From the NCBI GenBank assembly GCA_018449595.1, contig JAAVUU010000003.1:372001-436000 (forward strand): a DNA stretch of 64,000 bases, written 5' to 3'. Under the pieces are notes generated by a model. The model saw nothing but the letters and a program-made list of their open reading frames with translations, was not told the DNA's origin and searched no databases. Source of the stretch: Rhizobiales bacterium dw_265. Its GTDB lineage: Bacteria > Pseudomonadota > Alphaproteobacteria > Micropepsales > Micropepsaceae. Positions 43,290 to 55,631 of this stretch are shown here, one piece after another (positions within the stretch are counted from its first letter, which is position 1; every line of letters starts with the position of its first letter). A program made the position numbers and the translations under genes.

Positions 43290-44066
43290 ATGAATCCATT
43301 CGCAGCAATCGGCCGCGCCGTGCTCACGGTGCTGGCGCATATCGGCCGCCTGACGCAATTTGCAGGACGTTCGATCGCCGCCGTCTTCAGCCCGCCGGTC
43401 TATGGCGGACTGATCGGGCGCCAGTTGATGAGCATCGGCTATTACTCGCTGCCGGTCGTCGGGCTGACGGCCCTTTGCATCGGCGCGGTGCTGGCCTTGC
43501 AGATCTATCTGGGCGGCAACCGCTATGGCGCCGAAGCCATCGTGCCGCAGATCGTTGTCCTGGGCATCACCCGCGAGCTGGGGCCGGTGATCGCGGGTCT
43601 TATGGTTGCCGGGCGTGTCGGGGCGGCGATTGCCGCCGAGATCGGCACCATGAAAGTGACCGAGCAGATTGATGCCCTCACCACCCTGGCCACCAACCCG
43701 ATCAAGTATCTGGTGGTGCCGCGGCTGGTGGCGGCGGTGATCGCCATGCCGGTGCTGACGGCTATCGCCGACATCATCGGCGTGTACGGTGGTTATCTGG
43801 TGGCGACCCTGAATCTGGGCTTCACCGGCAGCATCTATCTGAAGAACACGGTGGATTTCGCCACCCGGCAGGACATCGTCTCGGGACTTATCAAGGCGGC
43901 GGTATTCGGCTTCATCGTCGCCCTGATGGGCTGCTACAACGGCTTTTATTCCAAGGGCGGGGCGCAGGGCGTGGGCAACGCCACCACCAATGCGGTGGTG
44001 TCGTCCTCGATCCTGATTCTCGCCGCCGACTTCGTTCTCACCGCTATCCTGTTTCATACGTCATGA
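43290..44066 (+). CDS. mlaE: MlaE-family ABC transporter permease
   Basis: The 258-residue inner-membrane protein is an MlaE/YrbE permease with five or six helices. Family blocks are GRQLMSIGYYSLPVVGLTAL, IVVLGITRELGPVIAGLMVA, GRVGAAIAAEIGTMKVTEQI and DALTTLATNPIKYLVVPRL. Such permeases work with MlaF and MlaD in phospholipid traffic between the two membranes. It starts 2 nt after alr and overlaps mlaF as ATGA. No MlaD gene is in the window. Confidence 0.88.
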   Translation: MNPFAAIGRAVLTVLAHIGRLTQFAGRSIAAVFSPPVYGGLIGRQLMSIGYYSLPVVGLTALCIGAVLALQIYLGGNRYGAEAIVPQIVVLGITRELGPVIAGLMVAGRVGAAIAAEIGTMKVTEQIDALTTLATNPIKYLVVPRLVAAVIAMPVLTAIADIIGVYGGYLVATLNLGFTGSIYLKNTVDFATRQDIVSGLIKAAVFGFIVALMGCYNGFYSKGGAQGVGNATTNAVVSSSILILAADFVLTAILFHTS

Positions 44067-44830
44067 CACCAAAGATCGAACTTCGCGGTGTGAAGAAGCG
44101 CTTTGGCAGCAAGGTGGTGCTGGATGGCGTCGATCTGGTGATCGAGCCCAAGACCTCGCTGGTGATCATCGGCGGGTCGGGCACCGGCAAATCGGTCGCT
44201 CTCAAGTGCATTCTTGGAATCCTGCGCCCCGACGAAGGCACCATCCTGGTGGACGGCGAGGACATCACCCATATCGGCGGCGCGGCGCGCGACAAGGTGA
44301 TGCGCAAGTTCGGCATGCTGTTCCAGGGCGCGGCCTTGTTCGACAGCCTTCAGGTCTGGGAGAATGTGGCCTTCGGGCTGATCCAGGGCCGCGGCATGAA
44401 GAAGAAACAGGCCCGCGACATCGCCGTCGCCAAGCTGGCCCAGGTCGGCCTGTCGGCGGACGTGGCCGAGCTTTATCCGGTCGAACTGTCGGGCGGCATG
44501 CAGAAGCGCGTCGGCCTGGCGCGCGCCATCGCGGCGGACCCCGACATCATCTTCTTCGACGAGCCGACCACCGGCCTGGACCCGATCATGGCCGACGTCA
44601 TCAACGACCTGATCGTCTCCACGGTGCGCGATGTCGGGGCCACGGCGCTGTCCATCACCCATGACATGACCAGCGCGCGCAAGATTTCCGACCGCATCGC
44701 CATGCTCTATGGCGGCAGGATCATCTGGACCGGCCCCACCGCCGAGATCGACCACAGCGGCAACCCCTATGTGGACCAGTTCATCCACGGCCGCGCGGAT
44801 GGACCCATCAAGATGGCGGTGAAAGCCTAA
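44063..44830 (+). CDS. mlaF: MlaF-family ABC transporter ATPase
   Basis: The 255-residue ATPase has VIIGGSGTGKSVALK (Walker A), LFQGAALFDSLQVWENVAFG (Q loop), VELSGGMQKRVGLARA (signature), IIFFDEPTTGLDP (Walker B) and the switch His in SITHDM. It powers the MlaE permease encoded just before it, with which it overlaps by 4 nt. A family B repeat follows its stop. Confidence 0.9.
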   Translation: MTPKIELRGVKKRFGSKVVLDGVDLVIEPKTSLVIIGGSGTGKSVALKCILGILRPDEGTILVDGEDITHIGGAARDKVMRKFGMLFQGAALFDSLQVWENVAFGLIQGRGMKKKQARDIAVAKLAQVGLSADVAELYPVELSGGMQKRVGLARAIAADPDIIFFDEPTTGLDPIMADVINDLIVSTVRDVGATALSITHDMTSARKISDRIAMLYGGRIIWTGPTAEIDHSGNPYVDQFIHGRADGPIKMAVKA

Positions 44831-44837
44831 CCTCTCT

Positions 44838-44934
44838 TGTCATGGCGCGCATACGCTGTCGCTATGCGCTCATGCGGGCCATCCAGTTTTCTGCTAGAAA
44901 CAAACTGGATGGCCCGGACAAGCCGGGCCATGAC
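44838..44934. repeat. Intergenic palindromic repeat, family B, copy 1
   Basis: The 97 bp begin TGTCATGGCGCGC and end GCCGGGCCATGAC, with inner arms GGGCCATCCAGTTT and AAACTGGATGGCCC. It can fold into a long hairpin and lies just after mlaF, so it may also act as a terminator. Related copies are at 45551, 49528 and 57933. Confidence 0.72.
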
Positions 44935-44940
44935 GATTGA

Positions 44941-45543
44941 GTGGATGTCTTGAACATATTTGTCGCCCCCATCACCCTGCGCGGCACCCACGCCACGCTG
45001 GCGCCGCTATCGCAGGCGTATCACGACGATCTGATCGAAGCCGTGCGCGACGGCGAGTTGTGGAAGCTGTGGTACACCAGCATCCCGTCGCCCGAAGGCA
45101 TGGCGGCGGAAATCGAACGGCGGCTGGACTTGCAGGCACAGAGCAAGATGCTGCCCTTCGCCGTGCTGGATGCGACCGGCATGGCGATCGGCATGACCAC
45201 CTATATGAACGTGGATGCCGCCAATCGCAGGGTTGAGATCGGCTCGACCTGGTATCGTGCGTCCATGCAGCGCGGCCCGCTCAATACCGAATGCAAGCGG
45301 ATGCTGCTGGGCCATGCGTTTGAAACGCTGGACTGTATCGCGGTGGAATTCCGCACCCATGTCCTGAACACCCAAAGCCGCCGCGCCATCGAGCGGCTGG
45401 GCGCCAAGCTGGACGGCATCCTGCGCCGCCACCAGGTCATGGCCAACGGCACCATCCGCGACACCGTGGTCTACAGCATCACCGCCGCCGAATGGCCGAT
45501 GGTGAAGGCGCATCTCGACTGGCAATTGGCGCGGCCGCGTTAG
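44941..45543 (+). CDS. GNAT acetyltransferase, RimJ/RimL type
   Basis: The 200-residue protein belongs to the RimJ/RimL group of GNAT enzymes: APITLRGTHATLAPLSQAYH at the start, GMTTYMNVDAANRRVEIGST (with the WYRASMQRGPLN continuation), and NTQSRRAIERLGAKLDGILR near the end. It may acetylate a protein N-terminus or a small amine. The start is GTG 44941. It is flanked by two family B repeats. Confidence 0.82.
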   Translation: MDVLNIFVAPITLRGTHATLAPLSQAYHDDLIEAVRDGELWKLWYTSIPSPEGMAAEIERRLDLQAQSKMLPFAVLDATGMAIGMTTYMNVDAANRRVEIGSTWYRASMQRGPLNTECKRMLLGHAFETLDCIAVEFRTHVLNTQSRRAIERLGAKLDGILRRHQVMANGTIRDTVVYSITAAEWPMVKAHLDWQLARPR

Positions 45544-45550
45544 ACCGCAT

Positions 45551-45638
45551 TGTCATGGCCCACTTCATGTGGGCCATCCAGAGGTTCAAGCGCCAGCGTC
45601 GGTTGCTCTGGATGGCCCGCGCAAGGCGGGCCATGACA
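45551..45638. repeat. Intergenic palindromic repeat, family B, copy 2
   Basis: The 88 bp begin TGTCATGGCCCAC and end GGCGGGCCATGACA, with inner arms GGGCCATCCAGAG and CTCTGGATGGCCC. It lies between the convergent GNAT gene and the 65-residue protein gene. Confidence 0.72.
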
Positions 45639-45654
45639 GTTGGGGTCGTGGCCC

Positions 45655-45852
45655 CTAATCTTCGATATACGGCTCGGCCCCGGCGAAGGCGGGCGAGAAG
45701 GTGTTGATGATCCATTCCTCGCCGTCCTGGTCGAACTTGACCAGCGGCAGCTGCACTTCTTTCACCACCCAGACGCCGTGATTGGTGATCAGACCGCCAT
45801 CCTCGCTGCCTTCCCAGGTGTCGATGGAATAGGTCTTGCCGATGTCAAACAT
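45655..45852 (-). CDS. Small conserved-looking hypothetical protein (65 aa)
   Basis: The 65-residue product (FDIGKTYSIDTWEGSEDGG, then VWVVKEVQLPLVKFDQDGEE) looks like a small all-beta protein. It has good codon use and an ATG at 45852. It is divergent from radA with a 90-bp gap. I know no function for it. Longer frames around it in other phases are shadows of radA. Confidence 0.65.
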   Translation of the reverse strand: MFDIGKTYSIDTWEGSEDGGLITNHGVWVVKEVQLPLVKFDQDGEEWIINTFSPAFAGAEPYIED

Positions 45853-45942
45853 GGCGAATCTCCGGATTTTGCTGCGTGCGACAATGCGGGCGGTTCGAGA
45901 TGGTTTCGTGAACCCGCTTGACCGCTGTGGTAAACTCGAATC

Positions 45943-47327
<1,385 letters not shown>

Positions 47328-47331
<4 letters not shown>

Positions 47332-48046
47332 ACCTGTCGGTCACCTTCCTCGATTGCCTGATCGTGCTGGTCATCCTGGTCTCGGCCGGATACGCCGCCT
47401 GGCGCGGTTTCCTGTGGGAGACCCTGACCATTTTCGAATGGGTGGCGGCGGCTTTCGCCTGCCTCTATTTCGGGCCCTATCTCGTTCCCATGATGCACTC
47501 GATGGTGGCGCAAACCTGGCTGGCCAGCGTGCTGGCCTATGCCGTGGTGTTCCTGGCGGTGTTCATTCCGCTGGCCTTCATCAGCCACCGTTTGTCGCAG
47601 GGGGTGAAGAACTCCCCCATCGGGCCGCTGGACCGGGCGGCGGGCATCGCCTTTGGCGTGGTGCGCGGGCTGGTGGTGGTGGGGCTGGCCTATCTGGCGT
47701 TCACCTATTTCGTGCCCATCCGCAGCCAGCCCGGCTGGGTGACCGAGGCGCGGCTGCTGCCCATGGTGCAGTCCACCTCGGAAGTGCTGCTCAGCGTGAT
47801 TCCCGACCAGCATCGCGGCGACGATTCCGAGCCGCACCAGGAGGTGGTGCGCCAAGCCCCGCCGCAAACCCCCAGCCATGACCCCATGGCAGACCTGATC
47901 CGCCGAAACGAGACGGGCAATCGTGCTCCCAAAAGCACTAAAGAGCCCGTGCAACAGAGGAGTGCCGCGAAAGCCACGAAAGCCTATGGCGCCGCCGACC
48001 GGCAGGCGCTAGACAGGCTCGTGGAGACCGGCGGAACGGCAAAGCC

Positions 48047-48050
<4 letters not shown>
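47328..48050 (+). CDS. cvpA: CvpA family membrane protein
   Basis: The 240-residue inner-membrane protein has four helices (LIVLVILVSAGYAAWRG, FEWVAAAFACLYF, LASVLAYAVVFLAVFIPLA, AFGVVRGLVVVGLAYLAF). A long hydrophilic C-terminal tail of about 90 residues is probably cytoplasmic. CvpA was named for colicin V production and is linked to envelope homeostasis. It overlaps both radA and purF by 4 nt. Confidence 0.88.
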
Positions 48051-49516
<1,466 letters not shown>

Positions 49517-49527
49517 TCCCGCGCGAA

Positions 49528-49743
49528 TGTCATGGCCCGCGAATGCGGGCTACCCGTGAGCGACCGGCGCGCGGAACGCGCGTGAGCAGGTCCGGTGGAC
49601 CTGCGAAAGTGTCGCGAACGCCGCGAGCTTAGGCGAGCGGCAGGTGACAATTCTCCCATATCGCAATAAGAGACTGCGGCCTTTTCCATGCTGCGGAAGA
49701 TCGCTGGTATCAACTGGGTGGCCTGCTTTCGCAGGCCATGACA
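49528..49743. repeat. Intergenic palindromic repeat, family B, copy 3 (long form)
   Basis: The 216-bp element begins TGTCATGGCCCGCGAATGCGG and ends GCAGGCCATGACA, with a central insert of about 150 bp. The SDR gene start at 49756 lies just beyond it, and an in-frame ATG at 49738 falls inside the repeat. Confidence 0.65.
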
Positions 49744-49755
49744 AATGGGTTTGTT

Positions 49756-50466
49756 ATGGTTCACGACCTTTCCGGCCGCATTGCCCTGGTCACCGGCGCC
49801 TCGCGCGGCATCGGCCGGGCTAGCGCCATCGCCCTGGCCAAGGCGGGGGCGCATGTGATCCTGGTGGCGCGCACCGTGGGCGGGCTGGAAGAAGCCGACG
49901 ACGAAATCCAGCAGGCCGGCGGCACCGCGACCCTGGTGCCGATGAACCTGCGCGACTTCGACGCCATCGACCGGCTGGGGGCCAGCATCTTTGAGCGCTG
50001 GGGGCGGCTGGACGCCTTCCTGGGCAATGCCGGGGTGCTGGGGCAGTTGACGCCGCTGGCGCATCTGGACGTCAAGACCTTTACCGAAGTGCTGGACGTG
50101 AATCTCACGGCCAACTGGCGGCTGATCCGCTCGCTGGACCCGCTGCTGCGCCAGTCCGATGCGGGCCGGGTGCTGTTCGTCACCAGCGGCGCGGCGCGCA
50201 AGCATGTCGCCTATTGGGGCGGCTATGCCCTGTCCAAATCGGCGCTGGAGATTTTGGCGCTGACCTATGCGGTGGAATGCGAGACCACCAATATCAAGGT
50301 CAACCTGATCAATCCGGGGCCGATGCGCACCCTGATGCGGATGAAGGCGATGCCGGGCGAAGACCCCGCCTATCTGGTGAAGCCCGAGGACATGGCCTTC
50401 AAGGTCGTGGAGATGCTGTCGCCGACATATGACCTCAACGAGACGATCATCAATTTCCAGAAGTGA
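49756..50466 (+). CDS. SDR-family NAD(P)-dependent oxidoreductase
   Basis: The 236-residue protein is a classical short-chain dehydrogenase: ALVTGASRGIGRASAIAL at the start, LGNAGVLGQLTP, and the catalytic Ser and YxxxK in VTSGAARKH...GYALSKSALE. I take ATG 49756; an ATG at 49738 lies in the preceding repeat. An SDR gene after purF is common in alphaproteobacteria, but the substrate is unknown. A family A repeat separates it from the convergent der gene. Confidence 0.88.
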   Translation: MVHDLSGRIALVTGASRGIGRASAIALAKAGAHVILVARTVGGLEEADDEIQQAGGTATLVPMNLRDFDAIDRLGASIFERWGRLDAFLGNAGVLGQLTPLAHLDVKTFTEVLDVNLTANWRLIRSLDPLLRQSDAGRVLFVTSGAARKHVAYWGGYALSKSALEILALTYAVECETTNIKVNLINPGPMRTLMRMKAMPGEDPAYLVKPEDMAFKVVEMLSPTYDLNETIINFQK

Positions 50467-50475
50467 CACGGAAAG

Positions 50476-50627
50476 TGTCATCCCCGGCGAGGATCGCGCC
50501 AACGGCGCGAGCCGAGGGAAGGGGACCCAGGCTTTCGACACAAGACAGGTTTCACCGGCCTGGGGCGTTCGCACGCTGTCGCTACGAACTCCCTCGCATC
50601 GCTGCGCGATGCTCGCCGGGGATGACA
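50476..50627. repeat. Intergenic palindromic repeat, family A, copy 2
   Basis: Ends are TGTCATCCCCGGCGAG and CTCGCCGGGGATGACA, an exact inverted pair. The left interior shares GAGGGAAGGGGACCCAGG and the CTTTC.ACAC.AGAC.GGTTT pattern with copy 1 at 40381, while the right arm has diverged. It lies between the convergent SDR and der genes. Confidence 0.75.
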
Positions 50628-50628
50628 G

Positions 50629-52038
50629 TTATTTTTTCGGCGCGTAAGGGTTCTTCGAATTGCGCACGCTGAAGCGCAGCGGCGTGCCTTTCAGATTGAA
50701 ATTCTCCCGCAGGCCGTTCGCCAGATAGCGCAGATAGGCTTCCGGCAAAGAATCGAGCTGGTTGCCGAACAGCGTGAAACTCGGCGGGCGCGCCTTGCGC
50801 TGGGTCATGTAGCGGATACGCACCCGGCGGCCCGAAATGGCCGGTGTGGCGTGACGCTGCAGCGCCTCGGTCAGGAAGCGGTTCAGGGTGGCGGTGGAGA
50901 CGCGGGTGTTCCAGGCGGTGTCGGCCTCGGCGATGGCGGCTTCCAGCCGGTCCAGCCCTTCGCCGGTGCGCGCCGAGGTGGCGATCAGCGGCGCGCCCGC
51001 GATCTGGGGCAGGGATTCATCCAGCTTCAGCCGCATCCGGCTGATGGCGCCGGCCTTGTTGGGCAGCAGGTCCCATTTGTTGACGGCAAAGACGATGGCG
51101 CGGCCCTCGCGCGCGATCAGGTCGGCTATCGTCAAATCCTGTTTCTCGAACGGCGCGGTGGCGTCGATCATCACGATCACGCAGTCGGCGAAGCGGATGG
51201 CCTCCAGGGTCGATGCCACCGACATTTCCTCCAGCGTCTCGCCCGCCACCCGCGCCTTCTTGCGCAGGCCCGCGGTGTCATGCAGCAGCACGGCGCGCTC
51301 GCCCGCCATCCAGGGCGCGGTAATGGAATCCCGCGTCAGTCCGGCTTCCGGCCCCACCAGCGAACGCTCCTCGCCCAGCAACTGATTGAACAGCGACGAC
51401 TTGCCGACATTGGGCCGCCCCACCAGCGCCAGCCGCAGCGGCCGGTCGAGATAGTTGACCACCACGTCTTCCAGGGGTTCGTCGTCTTCGCTGAAATCCT
51501 CCTCGAAGTCCTCCACCAGGTCTTCGTCCGGTTCTTCCTCGCTCCCGGCCGGGGCCGCCAGCGGTTCCAGGGCCGCGACCAGTTCCTCCATCCCCAGATT
51601 GTGTTCGGCGGAGATGCGGATCGGTTCGCCAAAGCCCAGGCCATAGACATCGTCCATCACCTGCACCCGGCCCTCGCATTTGTTGGCGGCCAGGATCACC
51701 GGCTTGCCCGCCTTGTGCAGGGCGGCGGCGATGATCTCGTCGCCGGCGGTGACCCCGGCGCGGGCGTCGATCACGAACAGCAGCGCCTCGGCCTCCGCGA
51801 TGGCGGTGACGGTCTGCTGGGTCATGCGGTTGGGAATGCTGCCCGGTGCGCCGTCTTCAAATCCGGCGGTGTCAATCAGGGTCAGCGCCAGGCCGTCATA
51901 TTCCGCATCCACCGCCTGGCGGTCGCGGGTCACGCCCGGCGTGTCATGCACAATCGCGGCGGTGCGCCCAGCCAGCCGGTTGAAGAGGCGGGACTTGCCG
52001 ACGTTCGGCCGCCCCACGATTGCGAGTTTCAAAGGCAT
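50629..52038 (-). CDS. der: Ribosome biogenesis GTPase Der (EngA)
   Basis: The 469-residue protein has two tandem GTPase domains and a KH-like C-terminal domain, and acts in 50S subunit assembly. The first domain has IVGRPNVGKSRLFNRL, DTAGFED and NKCE. The second has LVGRPNVGKSSLFNQLLGEE, DTAGLRKKARV and NKWDLL. An acidic linker (EEEPDEDLVEDFEEDFSEDD) of variable type joins the two. The der-bamB-TPR order behind it on the same strand is conserved in alphaproteobacteria. Confidence 0.96.
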   Translation of the reverse strand: MPLKLAIVGRPNVGKSRLFNRLAGRTAAIVHDTPGVTRDRQAVDAEYDGLALTLIDTAGFEDGAPGSIPNRMTQQTVTAIAEAEALLFVIDARAGVTAGDEIIAAALHKAGKPVILAANKCEGRVQVMDDVYGLGFGEPIRISAEHNLGMEELVAALEPLAAPAGSEEEPDEDLVEDFEEDFSEDDEPLEDVVVNYLDRPLRLALVGRPNVGKSSLFNQLLGEERSLVGPEAGLTRDSITAPWMAGERAVLLHDTAGLRKKARVAGETLEEMSVASTLEAIRFADCVIVMIDATAPFEKQDLTIADLIAREGRAIVFAVNKWDLLPNKAGAISRMRLKLDESLPQIAGAPLIATSARTGEGLDRLEAAIAEADTAWNTRVSTATLNRFLTEALQRHATPAISGRRVRIRYMTQRKARPPSFTLFGNQLDSLPEAYLRYLANGLRENFNLKGTPLRFSVRNSKNPYAPKK

Positions 52039-52046
52039 GACTCATC

Positions 52047-53450
52047 TTACCGCAAAGCCACAAGGGTGGCGTCATTGGTGTAGAGATACAGCGTTCCCCC
52101 CGCCACGATGGGCGCGATGGTGGTGCCGTCGGGGATTTCCACCCGGCCCAGCAGCTTGCCGTCATAGGGCGAGATGGATTCCGCATAGCCGTCGGACGAG
52201 GTCACGATCAGCCTGTCCGACACCAGCACCGGCCCCGCCCACAGGATGGGGTCCTGCTTGTCGTCGGGCTTCTCATATTGCGGCAGCTGGTGAATCCAGC
52301 GCACGCGGCCTTCCTTGCGGGTCAGGCACATCACCCGGTCATTGGTGTCCAGCACATAGACATAGTCGCCCGCCGCCCAGGGGGTCTGGATGCCGCCGAT
52401 GTCGCGCGACCACAGCCGCTCGCCGGTGTTGATGCTGAAGGCGGCCATCAGGCCCGACTGGCTGATGGCATAGACCACGCCGCGGTCGATCACCGGCCGC
52501 CCGGCAATGTCGTCCAGCTGGGACAGAGCGGTGACATGGCCCGAACGCGACAGCACATCGCTCCAGCCGACCTGGCCGTTCTGGGCCCGCAGCGCAAAGA
52601 CTTCGCCCGAGGTATAGGGCACGATCACCGTCTCGCCCGCCACCGCCGCATTGGTCGAGGACAGGATGCCGGCGGATTCGGTGATGCCCTGGTGGTCCCA
52701 CAGCCGGCGGCCGTCGCTTTCGGCCAGGGCATAGAAATGATTGTCATGGGTGGAGACGAACAGCCGCCCGCCATTGACCACCGGCGCGTTTATGATCGGC
52801 ATGCCGAAATCATGGCGCCAGATGTCGCGCCCGGTCTTGGCGTCCATGCAGATCACCACCCCGAAGCCCGAAGTGGCGAAGATCTTGCCGTCGTCATAGG
52901 CGACGCCGCCGCCCATGCCCTGGGGCGGGTCCACGGTGTTGGCCTTGCCCAAGAGGCCCCACAGGGTCGGCATGTCGGTGCCGTTCTTGGGGGCCAGGCG
53001 CTTGTTCCACACCGGCTCGCCGTCGCGGGCGCGGAAGACATAGATATGGGCTTCGCTGTCCAGGGCGAAGATCAGGCCGTCGCCCACCACCGGGGTCGAG
53101 GTCAGGGCGGAATCTAGGTCGCTGCCCTTGCCGGCATCGGCGTCCCACACCTGCTTCAGCCGTCCGGGCGCGGCCAGGTGATACATGGCGTTGGAGGCAT
53201 AGCCGCCGGGCTGCGGCCAGTCGGCATTGGTGTAGGGCGGCGGCAGCTGGATGGGAATCTTGGCGGCTTCGGGGTCCACCTTGACGTTCTCGTCCAGCGA
53301 CATCACCGGGATGCGCACACCGCGCAGGTTGGATTTCTTGCCGCTGCTGGCGAACCAGCTGCCGATCTCGTCGGTGACAAAGCAGCCGCTCAACAGCGAC
53401 GCGGCGGCAAGCACCAGGCAGACACGGCCGATACGGGAGATACGCTTCAT
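52047..53450 (-). CDS. bamB: Outer-membrane assembly lipoprotein BamB
   Basis: The 467-residue protein is a PQQ-type eight-bladed propeller that helps BamA insert outer-membrane proteins. A lipoprotein signal ends in LLSGC, with Cys23 the lipid-attachment residue. Propeller blades repeat DAKTGRDIWRHDF- and NTGERLWSRDIGG-like motifs. ATG 53450 gives the lipoprotein signal, and the longer frame upstream does not. It lies one base from the TPR-protein gene and 8 nt before der. Confidence 0.9.
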   Translation of the reverse strand: MKRISRIGRVCLVLAAASLLSGCFVTDEIGSWFASSGKKSNLRGVRIPVMSLDENVKVDPEAAKIPIQLPPPYTNADWPQPGGYASNAMYHLAAPGRLKQVWDADAGKGSDLDSALTSTPVVGDGLIFALDSEAHIYVFRARDGEPVWNKRLAPKNGTDMPTLWGLLGKANTVDPPQGMGGGVAYDDGKIFATSGFGVVICMDAKTGRDIWRHDFGMPIINAPVVNGGRLFVSTHDNHFYALAESDGRRLWDHQGITESAGILSSTNAAVAGETVIVPYTSGEVFALRAQNGQVGWSDVLSRSGHVTALSQLDDIAGRPVIDRGVVYAISQSGLMAAFSINTGERLWSRDIGGIQTPWAAGDYVYVLDTNDRVMCLTRKEGRVRWIHQLPQYEKPDDKQDPILWAGPVLVSDRLIVTSSDGYAESISPYDGKLLGRVEIPDGTTIAPIVAGGTLYLYTNDATLVALR

Positions 53451-53451
53451 C

Positions 53452-54183
53452 TTACGGCGCCGGTTGCGCGGCGGGCGGCGCATTGTCGGGTTGCGCCGCC
53501 TGTGGCGGCGCGGGCACCGCATCGGGCGGCACGCTGCCATAGGTGATGGCGCCGCCGTTTTTCAGGAAGGCCGCCAGCGCCTTGGCGCGGGCGCGCAGGG
53601 CATCGGGCGCTTCGGGATCGGCGGCCAGTTCGGCATATTGCTGCTGCGCGCCTTTGATATCCATGCCGCGATAGGCGACATAGGCCAGCACTTCCTTGGC
53701 GTTCTCGCGCCAGGCATTGCCGGGCTGGGTCAGCGGCGCCAGCCAGTCGCCGATCGCGCCGGGCGTGGCGGTGTCGGCCATCGCCCAGGCGGCGCGCAAC
53801 CGCGCCACCGAACCGATGGCGCCGGAATCGGCATTGGCGATCTGCTTGTAGAGATCGATCGCCTCGGCGCGCTGGCCGCTGGCGAACATGGCGCTGGCCT
53901 CGGACAGGCGCGCCACGGTGGCATAGCCCTTGGGCGTGTCGCGGGTCAGGTCCACAAAGGCGCTGGCGGCGTCGCGGGGATTGGTGATGCGCTGGGCCGC
54001 CATGAAGGCGTCGGCGGTCTTCTGGCGCTGCTGCAGGTCGTAGCGTTGCCACAATTGCCAGCCGCCGATGCCGGCAAACAGCAGCACAAGGGCTGCGATG
54101 GCGTAGGCGCCATAGGCCTTCCACAGCTTTTCGAAGCGTTCGCGGCGAACGTCTTCCTCGACCTCGCGGAAAATATCGGTCAC
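53452..54183 (-). CDS. YfgM-like membrane-anchored TPR protein
   Basis: The 243-residue protein has a short cytoplasmic start (TDIFREVEEDVRRERFEKLW), one membrane helix (AYAIAALVLLFAGIGGWQLW) and helical TPR-like repeats. A Pro/Ala-rich tail follows (PAPPQAAQPDNAPPAAQPAP). It belongs to the YfgM/TPR_21 group, which interacts with the Sec translocon and periplasmic chaperones. It is first in the TPR-bamB-der run. Confidence 0.82.
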   Translation of the reverse strand: MTDIFREVEEDVRRERFEKLWKAYGAYAIAALVLLFAGIGGWQLWQRYDLQQRQKTADAFMAAQRITNPRDAASAFVDLTRDTPKGYATVARLSEASAMFASGQRAEAIDLYKQIANADSGAIGSVARLRAAWAMADTATPGAIGDWLAPLTQPGNAWRENAKEVLAYVAYRGMDIKGAQQQYAELAADPEAPDALRARAKALAAFLKNGGAITYGSVPPDAVPAPPQAAQPDNAPPAAQPAP

Positions 54184-54313
54184 GGCAAATCCTTTGCGGG
54201 GCTTCAGGCGGCCGAAGCCTTTGCCAAAGCCCTTGAACGGGCAGGTTAATTAGCCCGCGCGGCCCGCGCGCGCAATGCGTATGGCCGTAAGAAATGCCCC
54301 GCTTTCGCGGCTT

Positions 54314-55138
54314 TTACTGGGCTTTTTTCATGGGGTAGACATTTTCCACCCCCGGAAAGCGCCGTTCGCGCACGTCTTTGGCATAGGCCTCGACGGCGGC
54401 CTCGATCGCCGGGCCCAGTTGGGCGTACTGGCGCACGAATTTGGGCGGATTGGGGTTCAGGCCCAGCATGTCCTCCATCACCAGAACCTGGCCGTCGCAG
54501 GCGCTGCTGGCGCCGATGCCGATGGTGGGAATGGCGATTTCCTGGGTGATGTGGGCGGCCAGCGGCTCGGCCATGCCTTCCAGCACCACCGCGAAGGCGC
54601 CCGCGTCCGACACCGCCTTGGCATCGGCCAGGATGGCGGGCCATTCCGCCACGGTGCGGCCGGTGGTCTTGAAGCCGCCCATCACATTGACCGACTGGGG
54701 GGTCAGCCCGATATGGCCCATCACCGGAATGCCGCGCTGGGTGAGATAGCGGATGGTCTCGGCCATGCGGGTGCCGCCTTCCATCTTGACCGCGGTGCAG
54801 CCGGTTTCCTGCATCACCCGGGCAGCGTTGCGGAAGGCCGCCTGGGGGCTTTCCTCGTAACTGCCGAACGGCATGTCGATGGTGACCAGCGCGTGGCTGG
54901 AGCCGCGCATCACCGCCTTGCCGTGGGTGATCATCATATCGAGCGTCACGCCAACAGTGGTCTCCAGTCCATGCATCACCATGCCCAGGCTGTCGCCCAC
55001 CAGCATCAGGTCCACATGGGTGTCCAGCAGCCGGGCGGTATGGGCGTGATAGCAGGTGAGGCAGACAATGGGCTCGGCGCCCTTGTGGGCGCGGATTTGC
55101 GGAACCGTGACGCGGCGGGTCTGGACGACGGCGGACAT
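54314..55138 (-). CDS. panB: 3-methyl-2-oxobutanoate hydroxymethyltransferase
   Basis: The 274-residue TIM-barrel enzyme makes ketopantoate for pantothenate and CoA synthesis. Blocks include [67 protein letters not shown] and [25 protein letters not shown] precedes the ATG at 55138. It ends 130 bp before the TPR-protein gene start and is divergent from the metE riboswitch. Confidence 0.94.
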   Translation of the reverse strand: MSAVVQTRRVTVPQIRAHKGAEPIVCLTCYHAHTARLLDTHVDLMLVGDSLGMVMHGLETTVGVTLDMMITHGKAVMRGSSHALVTIDMPFGSYEESPQAAFRNAARVMQETGCTAVKMEGGTRMAETIRYLTQRGIPVMGHIGLTPQSVNVMGGFKTTGRTVAEWPAILADAKAVSDAGAFAVVLEGMAEPLAAHITQEIAIPTIGIGASSACDGQVLVMEDMLGLNPNPPKFVRQYAQLGPAIEAAVEAYAKDVRERRFPGVENVYPMKKAQ

Positions 55139-55286
55139 GGGAGAACTCCCGGCGGAACGCGCGTTCTTATACCCCGGTTGATGCTTCAGAAATAATCGCA
55201 CCAGCCCTGCCATGGGAGCAGGGCTGGGTCGTTCCATGGATATAGAGACATAACAATGTCTTTATATCTCTCTTGACTTGGCCCGG

Positions 55287-55492
55287 CGCCTGGGTTCTTC
55301 TCCCATCCGATAGTTCCCGAGAGGGATTAATAGGGAAGCCGGTGCCCCCGAAAGGGTCAGTCCGGCGCTGCCCCCGCAACTGTCAGCGGCGAGTCCTTGG
55401 CGCATGCACCGTCACTGATCCCTTGGGGCCGGCCCCCTTGTGATTGGGAAGACTGCCACCGGACCCAGACCCGCGAGCCAGGAGACCTGCTA
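55287..55492 (+). ncRNA. Cobalamin (AdoCbl) riboswitch controlling metE
   Basis: The conserved core is present: TTAATAGGGAAGCCGGTG near 55328, then TCCGGCGCTGCCCCCGCAACTGT, and the B12 box region GGGAAGACTGCCAC...AGCCAGGAGACCTGC at about 55447-55490. Cobalamin binding should turn off the B12-independent methionine synthase downstream. Boundaries are approximate. Confidence 0.93.
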
Positions 55493-55631
55493 TCGGGTGT
55501 CACGCAGTGGCCGGCGGAACGGTGGGTTCCAAAGGCAACGATTGCTTCGTCATGCGGTGACACGCGCGCGACCCTCCTGACGACAGGGGAGGGCGATGCG
55601 CCTTGCCAACCCATGTCCGGAGTGCAGCGCA